From Bacteroidota bacterium (lineage in GTDB: Bacteria > Bacteroidota > Ignavibacteria > SZUA-365): a stretch of 64,000 nt of DNA. This document shows positions 9,858 to 17,561 of this stretch, in pieces. Position 1 is the first letter of the stretch. Every line of letters starts with the position of its first letter. The translations under genes and the position numbers were made by a program. The stretch is from the NCBI GenBank assembly GCA_023432805.1, contig JAEYUG010000104.1:1-64000 (forward strand), written 5' to 3'. The notes beneath the pieces were generated by a model. That model had not been told where the DNA came from. It did not search any database and saw nothing but the letters and a program-made list of their open reading frames with translations.

Positions 9858-9887
9858 TTGCCTTCCGCGAAAAAATCTGTAGATTTA
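9858..9887 (+). promoter_or_regulatory. Candidate Bacteroidota-type promoter for the HU gene
   Basis: TTG at 9858-9860 is followed after 19 nt by TAGATTTA at 9880-9887, close to the TAnnTTTG -7 element of Bacteroidota (last base differs). A start site near 9894 would leave a leader of about 46 nt before the HU gene. Assigned by eye only. Confidence 0.4.
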
Positions 9888-9939
9888 CGCACCGATTATT
9901 CCTCTTCACACCACACTCACACTCATCAAGGAGGTCGTC

Positions 9940-10245
9940 ATGGCGAAAGCAGCCGCCAAGCCGATGACAAAGAAGCAGATTGTGGACTTTCTCGCAGAGA
10001 AGCTGGAGCAGCCGAAGAAGGTTGCCGAGCAGTTCCTCGAGGAGTACACCCAACTCGCCTACAAGGAAGCGAAGAAGTCATTCTCGCTGCCGGGCTTGGG
10101 CAAGCTCGTGGTCGACAAGCGCAAGGCGCGCACCGGCCGCAATCCCGCCACTGGCGAATCCATCAAGATTCCCGCCAAGACCGTGTTGAAGTTCCGTATC
10201 GCCAAGGCTGCCAAGGATGCAGTGCTGGGAGCGGTAAAGAAGTAG
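9940..10245 (+). CDS. HU-family histone-like DNA-binding protein
   Basis: 101 residues with a strong ribosome binding site AAGGAGG ending 5 nt before the ATG. The sequence follows the HU/IHF fold: KKQIVDFLAEKLEQPKKVAEQFLEEY as the helical dimerisation part, FSLPGLGKLVV as the start of the beta saddle, and the arm motif RKARTGRNPATGE followed by IKIPAKTVLKFR. It binds and bends DNA in the nucleoid, probably as a homodimer. It is monocistronic, between a candidate promoter and a strong terminator. The Lys/Ala-rich N-terminal extension (MAKAAAKP) is short. Confidence 0.95.
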   Translation: MAKAAAKPMTKKQIVDFLAEKLEQPKKVAEQFLEEYTQLAYKEAKKSFSLPGLGKLVVDKRKARTGRNPATGESIKIPAKTVLKFRIAKAAKDAVLGAVKK

Positions 10246-10269
10246 GACTGAGGTTCTTGTCAGAGTTTG

Positions 10270-10305
10270 AAGGCGCTCCCGCGGGAGCGCCTTTTGTTTT
10301 GTTTT
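10270..10305 (+). terminator. Rho-independent terminator of the HU gene
   Basis: GGCGCTCCC (10272-10280) pairs perfectly with GGGAGCGCC (10283-10291) across a 2-nt centre, with extra A-T pairs at the base, followed by TTTTGTTTTGTTTT. It lies 25 bp past the HU stop codon. Confidence 0.92.
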
Positions 10306-10355
10306 CTGATCGAATCGTGATGGTTCAGGGAGGCTTGATCTGGTAGCTTGTGTTC

Positions 10356-11963
10356 ATGGAAGACGCCGCATGGATTGACGCACAGACAGCGGGAGTGGAG
10401 GCTGCACGGCGCGAGGACTCTGCCTTCGCCACGGTGTACAGCGCATCAACCCACGGGATCGATGCGTTTATCGTGACGGTGGAAACGCACATTCAGACGC
10501 AGATCCCGGCGTTCGTCGTTGTGGGACTTCCTGACAATGCGGTGCGTGAAAGTCGGGAACGCGTGACTGCTGCGATCAAGCACGCATCGCTACCATTTCC
10601 GATCGGACGCATCGTGGTGAATCTCGCTCCCGCCGACATTCGCAAGGAAGGATCGGCGTTCGATCTTCCGCTGGCAATCGGCATTCTGGCTGCAACAGGA
10701 GCACTTCCTCCCACAGCGATCGCGGATACGGTGTTCGTTGGAGAACTCGCGCTCGACGGTCGCATGCGACCCACCCATGGTTCGCTGTCGATTGCCATCG
10801 AAGCGAAACGCAGGGGATTCCGTCGCATCGTGCTGGCGGCGGACAATGCGCACGAAGCGGCAATGGTGCAGGGGATCGATGTTCATGCATGTTCGACGCT
10901 GGCAGAGGTGCTCGCGCTGCTGCAGTCCGAGGTGCCCCCCCCACCGTTTCATGTGGATCTGCAGGCGGTGTTCGACGGACAGCTTCTGCAGTCGGGTGTG
11001 GACTTCCGAGACGTCAAGGGGCAGGAGCATGTCAAACGCGCATTCGAAGTCGCTGCAGCCGGTGCGCACAATATTCTGCTGATGGGTCCCCCGGGCTCGG
11101 GCAAGACGATGATCGCGCGGAGGCTTCCGACGATATTGCCGCCTTTGAATCTCGACGAGGCATTGGAGACGACACGCATCCATTCCATCGCAGGGTTGCT
11201 CCCACCTGGAATTCCCATCATCTCCTCGCGTCCCTTCCGTGCGCCTCACCACACGGTGAGCGATGCCGCGCTCGTGGGTGGAGGAATTGGATTTGCGAGA
11301 CCGGGGGAGATCAGTCTTGCGCACCATGGTGTTCTTTTTCTCGACGAACTGCCGGAGTTCGCGCGCAACGTCCTCGAGGTATTGCGGCAACCGCTCGAGG
11401 ATGCGAAGGTCACGATTGCACGAACGCGTATGTCGGTGGAGTTTCCAGCGAATTTCATGCTCGTGGCGGCGATGAACCCCTGTCCCTGTGGACAGTTCGG
11501 AAATCCTTTCCGCGAGTGCACATGCCTGCCTCTTCAGATCCACAAATACATGGGCCGCGTATCGGGACCCCTCCTCGATCGCATTGACATTCATGTCGAA
11601 TGTCCCCAGGTGCGCTATCAGGAACTGACCGACATGCGCGCCGGGGATGCATCCGAGCAGATACGCGCACGTGTTGTTGCCGCGCGCGAGCGGCAGCGTG
11701 AACGGTTTCGTGGGCGCGCCGGCTTGCGCACGAATGCCGACATGCAGAGCCGCGATATTCGTCGTGTCTGTGTACCGGATTCTGCAGGGCAGGAACTGCT
11801 CAAGCATGCGATCACGCATCTGGGACTCAGCGCACGGGCGTATGACCGCATCCTCAAGGTGAGCCGGACGATAGCGGATTTGGGTGGGAGCGAACACATC
11901 CGCAGCGAACACATATCCGAAGCGGTTCAGTACCGGACACTCGACCGGAAGATGTGGGCGTGA
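10356..11963 (+). CDS. comM: YifB/ComM-family Mg-chelatase-like AAA+ ATPase
   Basis: About 535 residues; the ATG at 10356 is chosen, with a GTG two codons earlier as the alternative. The N-terminal ChlI-like part has IPAFVVVGLPDNAVRESRERV and VNLAPADIRKEGSAFDLPLA. The AAA+ core has Walker A GPPGSGKT near residue 245, Walker B VLFLDELPEF, and the YifB-specific AMNPCPCG, whose cysteines probably form a zinc site. The C-terminal helical domain follows. In Haemophilus and Vibrio, ComM is a helicase for branch migration in natural transformation; a role in DNA uptake or recombination here is family knowledge only. No competence neighbours are visible. Confidence 0.93.
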   Translation: MEDAAWIDAQTAGVEAARREDSAFATVYSASTHGIDAFIVTVETHIQTQIPAFVVVGLPDNAVRESRERVTAAIKHASLPFPIGRIVVNLAPADIRKEGSAFDLPLAIGILAATGALPPTAIADTVFVGELALDGRMRPTHGSLSIAIEAKRRGFRRIVLAADNAHEAAMVQGIDVHACSTLAEVLALLQSEVPPPPFHVDLQAVFDGQLLQSGVDFRDVKGQEHVKRAFEVAAAGAHNILLMGPPGSGKTMIARRLPTILPPLNLDEALETTRIHSIAGLLPPGIPIISSRPFRAPHHTVSDAALVGGGIGFARPGEISLAHHGVLFLDELPEFARNVLEVLRQPLEDAKVTIARTRMSVEFPANFMLVAAMNPCPCGQFGNPFRECTCLPLQIHKYMGRVSGPLLDRIDIHVECPQVRYQELTDMRAGDASEQIRARVVAARERQRERFRGRAGLRTNADMQSRDIRRVCVPDSAGQELLKHAITHLGLSARAYDRILKVSRTIADLGGSEHIRSEHISEAVQYRTLDRKMWA

Positions 11964-11990
11964 ACGTGTGTGTGCGTGAGGTGGCTGGAT

Positions 11991-12914
11991 TCAGCGCGTG
12001 CGGAGTTGCTCGCGCAATATGAGCATCAAAAAACGCGGGAGGCGCAGGATGTAGCGTCGCCACAGCCTCCGTGGTTCCTGTACGAGACGCGCAGTCCACT
12101 CGAGACCAAACTTCCACATCCATCTCGGAGGACGAACCGTCATACCAGTGAGCAAATCAAAGCACGCGCCGACCGCGAAGACAACCCGTGCGGTAGAGCT
12201 AATCATGACGAATTGCTGCATCGTGTTCTGTCGGGCTCCCCCCATGCCAAGCACGATCATGTCGGGTCGCGCACCCGATACGATGCCCATCCATTCGTCG
12301 GGGGTTCTGGTTGTCCACCCATCGATGGCGTATGCGTGCGTAGCGGGGAAACCCATGGCCTCGAGTGCTGTGGGCATACGGGATACAACATCTGATGTCC
12401 CACCGATGCACAGGATTCTACTACCATGCATCGCAGCGAGGGAGATCGCCGCAATGTTAAAATCGGGATTTGAAAATCGAGGGTAGCGGATGTTTGAGAA
12501 CAACCGCAGCATCATATGCACGGCGATACCCTCGGGTGCGACGATGTCGCACTGCTCGAGGGACTGACGAAGGTTATCGTCTGATTCGGCCAGTAACAAC
12601 GTATCGAAGTGGGCATACGTCATCGTGACCGGGTCGCCGCCCTCGAGGGCCTCGCGCATGCGGGCGAGAATGTATGCATCATCGACGCAATCGAGACGTA
12701 CGCCGAGCAATCGAACAGCATGCATTTTTTCTGGAGTGGAAACTGCGGCATGTGCATCCGAATCGCCGATTTCCCTTGAACCGGAGAGATTTGTGTTCTT
12801 ATCCCTTGACATCTGCATACGAAATGCGTACACTTGCGCAGTCACCAGAAAGAGTGGAGGAAGTATCGAAGAGACACACCCCCACATAAGGTTTTCGACC
12901 TGAGCTCCGGTCAT
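11991..12914 (-). CDS. WecG/TagA/CpsF-family glycosyltransferase
   Basis: Up to 307 residues; the true start may lie later (Met33, Met35 or Met64), because the family homology begins near VRLLGVRLDCVDD. Seen: the IVAPEGIAVHM segment, ILCIGGTSDVV, VLGMGGARQNTMQQF, and the family's hallmark C-terminal block VGACFDLLTG followed by PRWMWKFGLEWTARL and EPRRLWRRY. Family members transfer N-acetylmannosamine(uronic acid) from a UDP-sugar to a lipid-linked sugar in teichoic acid, enterobacterial common antigen or exopolysaccharide synthesis. The position usually reading PDGIG, which supplies an Asp in TagA, reads PEGIA here. No other polysaccharide genes are adjacent. Confidence 0.85.
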   Translation of the reverse strand: MTGAQVENLMWGCVSSILPPLFLVTAQVYAFRMQMSRDKNTNLSGSREIGDSDAHAAVSTPEKMHAVRLLGVRLDCVDDAYILARMREALEGGDPVTMTYAHFDTLLLAESDDNLRQSLEQCDIVAPEGIAVHMMLRLFSNIRYPRFSNPDFNIAAISLAAMHGSRILCIGGTSDVVSRMPTALEAMGFPATHAYAIDGWTTRTPDEWMGIVSGARPDMIVLGMGGARQNTMQQFVMISSTARVVFAVGACFDLLTGMTVRPPRWMWKFGLEWTARLVQEPRRLWRRYILRLPRFLMLILREQLRTR

Positions 12915-12956
12915 ACCAACGGAGCAATCCTTCTTCAGGATGACAGTAGTAACGAG

Positions 12957-12982
12957 AAGCGGCGATCCATAGATCGCCGCTT
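12957..12982 (-). terminator. Hairpin terminator after the 13004-13528 gene
   Basis: AAGCGGCGATC and GATCGCCGCTT form an 11-bp perfect stem around a 4-nt loop, in the 89-bp gap between two minus-strand genes. A moderately T-rich stretch follows on the minus strand. It separates the hypothetical gene from the glycosyltransferase gene. Confidence 0.7.
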
Positions 12983-13003
12983 ACGCGTTCATGGGGGGAA
13001 GTA

Positions 13004-13528
13004 TCAGCCAGCGGTCTCTTCATCAGACGTGTCCGGCGCTCCGTCCTTGTCGGAACCGAACCAGCCCAGCAGGAGCGACATGAGCATTACGGCGTTCGGA
13101 TCCTCGCCTTCGAGGAAACTGCCGTCGAACTGCTCAGTGGCATGCTCATCGGCCAGCGGACGCCAGGTCACCTGATCATCATCATCGAAGGTCGTCTCGT
13201 TGATCTCGTATCCAAGCGTCGCGAGTTTCGCTGCAACGACACCACGCAGGACGCCGGCATCTTCGAGCCAGAGTGTGAGGATGCGCCTGGCAAGGGCGGC
13301 GGAGAGATTCGCCTCATCACTGATGACGGACACGAGCATCACCGCCGGTGCTTTGGCCATGTTGCGGAAACCCTTCATCTGGTGCTTGCCGGTGGTCAGA
13401 CGCGCGAGCCCGGCCTTGTCCTTTGCGAGCGCAGGACGGATGATGGAGTGACGGAACTCACGGTCTTCCATCAACGCAAACACGGCGTTCGCGGGATGGG
13501 TGTACACTTGGGGATTGTTGTCAGTCAT
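13004..13528 (-). CDS. Conserved-looking acidic protein of unknown function
   Basis: 174 residues from the ATG giving MTDNNPQVYTHPAN. No family recognised. It has a globular mid-part (RILTLWLEDAGVLRGVVAAKLATLGYEIN), a hydrophobic patch (NAVMLMSLLLGWFG), and an acidic C-terminus ending in SDEETAG. The sequence lacks a signal peptide, so a cytoplasmic location is likely. It lies 53 bp beyond hydE on the same strand and could be cotranscribed with the hydrogenase maturation genes; the hairpin at 12957-12982 would end that transcript. Codon usage is like the neighbours, which supports a real gene. Confidence 0.65.
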   Translation of the reverse strand: MTDNNPQVYTHPANAVFALMEDREFRHSIIRPALAKDKAGLARLTTGKHQMKGFRNMAKAPAVMLVSVISDEANLSAALARRILTLWLEDAGVLRGVVAAKLATLGYEINETTFDDDDQVTWRPLADEHATEQFDGSFLEGEDPNAVMLMSLLLGWFGSDKDGAPDTSDEETAG

Positions 13529-13581
13529 GAATCTCGGAAATCCTGGTTGAACGAATGTGAAAGATACGCATTTCCCTGCAC

Positions 13582-14655
13582 TCAGCGCAGTGCATGTCCA
13601 TGTCCTCCGTCGACGACACGGCCCGCCGCCGCAACGAGTGCGCACGCTGCAGCATGGATGCGCGTCACATCGTCATGGTCCGGCAGCGTCTTGGGATAGA
13701 TCCTGTACTGTTGACGGTATTGCAGCGGCGTGAAGTTCGGCATGAGCACGTTGGCTCCGCACGAAAACGCACGACGCTGCGCCTCCGCGTCCGCCGTCCC
13801 GAGTGCCGTGTTCGCAGGGATGTGTGATGCACGTAGCACGATGCGCGCGACGGCGATCGTGCGCAGCGCGAGCGAGACCGATCCCTGCTGTGCATCGCGC
13901 AGGGGCGTGTCGGGATTCGGGATGAAGGGACCGAAGGTCGTCATGCCGGCGCGCAGGTCGCGGCAGAGCAGTATGTCGTCTGCAATGTCGTCGAGCGTCT
14001 GCTCCGGAACACCGATCATGTTGCCGCTGCCGGCCTGATAGCCAAGATGCACGAGCAGTCGAAGGCACTCGAGTCGCGAACCGAAATCCACGCCTGGCTT
14101 GATGCGACGAAACAATGCGCGGTTCGCCGTCTCATGCTTGAGCAGGTAGCGGTCGGCACCCGCCTCACGCCAGATGCGCAGCGTCGCCTCATCACGTACG
14201 CCGAGCGACAAGGTGACGGCAACGTCATGCTGCGTCTTGAGTGTGCGCACGACATGCGCGATCTCATCGGCGGTGTAGACCTCGGCCTCACCGCCCTGCA
14301 GGACGATGGTCCGTACCGGCAGCGCCGCAACCAGAGCGGCACGTGCGATGATCTCGTCGGGATCCATTCTGTAGCGCTCCACCTCCTTGTTCTGGGCGCG
14401 CAGACCACAGTACAGGCAGGCACAATCGCAATGATTGCTGATTTCAATGATCCCGCGCAGATGCACCGTGTCGCCGACATGCGAGCGACGCACACTGTCT
14501 GCGCGGTCGAACAGCGATTGCTCCTCCTCCTCGTTGCGTACATCAAGCAGACGCGCAACATCCGCACGACGATACGAATCGAGGTACAACAGACCGTCGT
14601 AGGTGTCGCTTATCCGCAGTGCGGTGTCCTGTGTCGCAGCATTCATCCAACTCAT
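13582..14655 (-). CDS. hydE: [FeFe]-hydrogenase H-cluster maturase HydE (radical SAM)
   Basis: 357 residues. The radical-SAM cluster motif CX3CX2C is seen in NHCDCACLYCGLR near residues 75-85, within IEISN, which is characteristic of HydE. It is followed by IVLQGGE, the LKHETANR segment, GYQAGSGNMIGVPEQTLDD and PFIPNPDTPL, all HydE/BioB-like. HydE makes an intermediate for the dithiolate-bridged di-iron subcluster in the cytoplasm. The start overlaps the hydG stop by 4 bp (ATGA), implying translational coupling. HydF, the usual third maturase, is not found in this window. Confidence 0.95.
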   Translation of the reverse strand: MSWMNAATQDTALRISDTYDGLLYLDSYRRADVARLLDVRNEEEEQSLFDRADSVRRSHVGDTVHLRGIIEISNHCDCACLYCGLRAQNKEVERYRMDPDEIIARAALVAALPVRTIVLQGGEAEVYTADEIAHVVRTLKTQHDVAVTLSLGVRDEATLRIWREAGADRYLLKHETANRALFRRIKPGVDFGSRLECLRLLVHLGYQAGSGNMIGVPEQTLDDIADDILLCRDLRAGMTTFGPFIPNPDTPLRDAQQGSVSLALRTIAVARIVLRASHIPANTALGTADAEAQRRAFSCGANVLMPNFTPLQYRQQYRIYPKTLPDHDDVTRIHAAACALVAAAGRVVDGGHGHALR

Positions 14656-16046
14656 ACGAACACATCCTTCTCGCCGTCATCGATCTGCTTGATCATCCGT
14701 TCAGCCATCGCGCGCGCCTTGTCGGACATTTCCTCCAGCTCGTGCGTGATCATCGTGTCGGCTGCTTCACGCATCTCTGCATCACCGAAGTCATTGACGT
14801 ATTCCTCAAAGGTGGCCAGTGCGTTCGGTGCACAGATCCGGCCGATGGTTCCCCCCTTCGCCAACTCCATGAAGCGATCACCGGTGCGGCCGCTGCGGTA
14901 GCATGCCGTGCAGAAACTCGGCAGATATCCGAGCGCGAGCACATCCTTGACCACTTCGTCCATCGGACGATGATCACCGAGTTGAAACTGCTCGCCCAGC
15001 GCATGGTCCTCGCTCTCATACCCGCCAGGATCGGTTCGCGATCCGGCACTGATCTGCGAAATGCCGACGTCGAAGAGTGTACGGCGTATCTCTGCGCTCT
15101 CACGGGTGGAGAGGATCATTCCGGTGTAGGGAACTGCGAGGCGCAACACCGCAATCAACGTGCGGAAGTCGTCGTCGGCGACCGTCCAGGGCGAGTTCGT
15201 CGAATCCAGCGGTGCGTGCAGTGCCGGTTCGAGCCGCGGCACAGAGATGGTGTGGGGACCCACGCCGTCGTAGGCACGCTCGAGTTCGAAGATGTGTTGC
15301 ATCATCGCCAGCGTCTCGAAACGGTAATCGTACAACCCGTAGAGAACACCGATGCCGACATCGTCGATGCCCGCCTCCATCGCGCGATGCATGGCCGTGA
15401 CGCGCCAGTCGAAGTCACGCTTCTTGCCGGAAGGATGCACATGGGCGTAGGTCTCGCGATGATAAGTCTCCTGGAAACACTGGTAGGTTCCGATCCCGAA
15501 CGAATGCAGCGCACGAAAGTCCTCGACGGAAAGCGGCGCCGCATTGACGTTCACACGGCGGATGTTGTTGCCCTCCCACCACGTCTCGTATATCGTCTTG
15601 ACGCATTCGCCGATGTACGCGATCGACGACTCCTTCGGGTGCTCGCCGGCCACGAGCAGCAGCCGCTTGTGCCCCTGTTCGAGCAGGGCAAGCGTCTCAC
15701 GACGCACCTGCTCCTGCGTCAGCGTCGCGCGTTCCAGTTCCTCGTTCTCGCGTCTGAAGGAGCAGTACAGGCAGTTGTTCACGCATCGGTTCGTGACATA
15801 GAGCGGCGCAAAGAAGACGAGCCGGTTGCCGTAGATCTCCCGCTTGACCGCACGTGCGGTCTGGTGGATCTCCTTGCGCATGTCCGGATCGCTGATGCCG
15901 AGCAGCACCGCCACGTCTTCAAGGGTCAGTCGTTCGCGAGTGCGGCTCTTGTCGAGCACCTCGCGCTGCCTCGCTGCATCGCGCAGATCCGGGGCATTGA
16001 GGAGGTCAAATATCCTCTTGTCGTCGATGAAAGTTCCGTCTGTCAT
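14652..16046 (-). CDS. hydG: [FeFe]-hydrogenase maturase HydG (tyrosine lyase, radical SAM)
   Basis: 464 residues, normal length for HydG. The radical-SAM motif is seen in TNRCVNNCLYCSFRR near residue 90, and LLLVAGEHPKE, GTYQCFQETYH and VGIGVLYGLYDYRFE are typical of the thiamine-synthase-like barrel. The C-terminal auxiliary-cluster motif appears as FCTACYRSGRTGDRFM. HydG cleaves tyrosine to give the CO and CN ligands of the H-cluster. It sits between a membrane histidine kinase gene (53 bp upstream) and hydE (4-bp overlap) and is probably part of one long transcript with the hydrogenase structural genes. Confidence 0.97.
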   Translation of the reverse strand: MTDGTFIDDKRIFDLLNAPDLRDAARQREVLDKSRTRERLTLEDVAVLLGISDPDMRKEIHQTARAVKREIYGNRLVFFAPLYVTNRCVNNCLYCSFRRENEELERATLTQEQVRRETLALLEQGHKRLLLVAGEHPKESSIAYIGECVKTIYETWWEGNNIRRVNVNAAPLSVEDFRALHSFGIGTYQCFQETYHRETYAHVHPSGKKRDFDWRVTAMHRAMEAGIDDVGIGVLYGLYDYRFETLAMMQHIFELERAYDGVGPHTISVPRLEPALHAPLDSTNSPWTVADDDFRTLIAVLRLAVPYTGMILSTRESAEIRRTLFDVGISQISAGSRTDPGGYESEDHALGEQFQLGDHRPMDEVVKDVLALGYLPSFCTACYRSGRTGDRFMELAKGGTIGRICAPNALATFEEYVNDFGDAEMREAADTMITHELEEMSDKARAMAERMIKQIDDGEKDVFV

Positions 16047-16099
16047 TTCTCTATGCTGAATGCTGTCGTGGAATGCCTACCTGGTGAGACTCCGCTTCC

Positions 16100-17512
16100 T
16101 CACGCCTCGAGTGGCAGAGTGATGATGAATGCGCTGCCGGGACGCTCCTCGCCGGCCGAGAGGCGGGAGGGCGATTCCAGGCGAATGCTTCCCTTGTGCT
16201 GCCTGATGATGTACTGAACAACAGACAAGCCGAGGCCTGTCCCTTCGATGCCTCGCTTCTTCGCGTCGAGACTTCGATAGAAATCATTGAAGATCTTCTG
16301 CTGCTCGCCGGCCGCCACGCCGATTCCGCTGTCCGCGACCTCGATCGACACATCATTGCCGTGCCGGCGGATATGTACTTCGACGGCTCCGCCCTCGGGC
16401 GTGTACTTGTGCGCATTCGAGACGAGGTTGCCGAGCGCCAGCCGCAGCAGCACGGGATCGCCCGTGCAACAAATGTCGGTGTCGGCGTTGGTCCAACTCG
16501 ATACGCGGATCCTCCTGGCTGAAAAAAGGATCTGCATTTCCTGAATGATGTCGTCGACGATGCGCGTCACGTTGACATCGACGCGTGTGATCTCCGAGGT
16601 CAGTTTGAGCTGTGTGAACTGGAGGATGTCGTTGATCGTCGTGATCGCTCCCGACAACCGCAGGCGCGATCGCTCGAGGGGATGCTCGAGTTCCTTGCGC
16701 ACCTCTCCGAAGTTTCGCTCGAGGATCATGTTCAAGTACGTGATCGCAGCCGTGATCGGCGTCTTCAGATCATGCACGACCGACATCACGTAGCGTGACT
16801 TGGCCTGCTCAGCCTCCTCGAGGGCCGTGTAGGCATTGGTCAGGGCGCGTTCGCGCAGGTACAGCTCCTTCGATACCGAATTCGCGAGGAAGTTGCTGAC
16901 AAACAGCGTGATGGTGAAGATGAGGAAATGTGAGGCGATGTAGATGGGCTGCTGGTAGAGCGGCACTGCAAACAGACCCGTGATCGCATGGTGGGGAAGT
17001 CCCCCGGCCGCCTCGAACACGGCACCCGTGATCATCAGCACGAGCGCCACAGTGATGATCAGGGCGACCACTGCACCGGGAAGAATCAGACTTCCGATGA
17101 TGACATGAAAGATGAAGAAGGGGTAGAATGGGGATTCCACACCACCCGTGACATGGATGAGGGCCATGAGTGCGAGCAGATCCGCGATGATCTGGATGAG
17201 CGCGAAATGTAGACCGTGAAATCGGGCATGCGCCGCCGGCACATGAGGAAGCAGTCGGGAGAGCACGACATTGTACGCGGCGATCACCACTGCGATCGCC
17301 GCGACAGTGTACGTCTCGATGGTGAGTCCCACGAGCATTTCCACGGCGAGAACCATGGTCGCGAGCATCCCGACGGCCCACCACCGCAACAGAATCAGCC
17401 ACCGATTCCGACGGTTGAGTGCGCGCCAGAAGGTGTCGAACATGATCCAGCTCGGTGTGAGCTCGAAGAGGGGCATGCGAGGAACTCGAACAAATGAGAC
17501 GACGGGTGACAT
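16100..17512 (-). CDS. Membrane sensor histidine kinase in the hydrogenase operon
   Basis: 470 residues. The first 210 or so contain about six hydrophobic segments (for example LLRWWAVGMLATMVLAVEMLV, VAAIAVVIAAYNVVLSR, VVALIITVALVLMITGAVF and FLIFTITLFVSNFLA) with little outside loop, so it may sense within the membrane. The DHp helix has MSVVHDLKTPITA, with the phospho-His near residue 243. The ATPase domain shows the N box LGNLVSNAHKYTPEGG, VADSGIGVA and GTGLGLSVVQY. It lies 49 bp downstream of hydA and 53 bp upstream of hydG. Its partner could be the single-receiver protein at the head of the same operon; that pairing is inference. Confidence 0.9.
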   Translation of the reverse strand: MSPVVSFVRVPRMPLFELTPSWIMFDTFWRALNRRNRWLILLRWWAVGMLATMVLAVEMLVGLTIETYTVAAIAVVIAAYNVVLSRLLPHVPAAHARFHGLHFALIQIIADLLALMALIHVTGGVESPFYPFFIFHVIIGSLILPGAVVALIITVALVLMITGAVFEAAGGLPHHAITGLFAVPLYQQPIYIASHFLIFTITLFVSNFLANSVSKELYLRERALTNAYTALEEAEQAKSRYVMSVVHDLKTPITAAITYLNMILERNFGEVRKELEHPLERSRLRLSGAITTINDILQFTQLKLTSEITRVDVNVTRIVDDIIQEMQILFSARRIRVSSWTNADTDICCTGDPVLLRLALGNLVSNAHKYTPEGGAVEVHIRRHGNDVSIEVADSGIGVAAGEQQKIFNDFYRSLDAKKRGIEGTGLGLSVVQYIIRQHKGSIRLESPSRLSAGEERPGSAFIITLPLEA

Positions 17513-17561
17513 CCCGCACGGGGCGGACCGCGATGGCGGCCGCCCCGTGCAGGATCATCAA

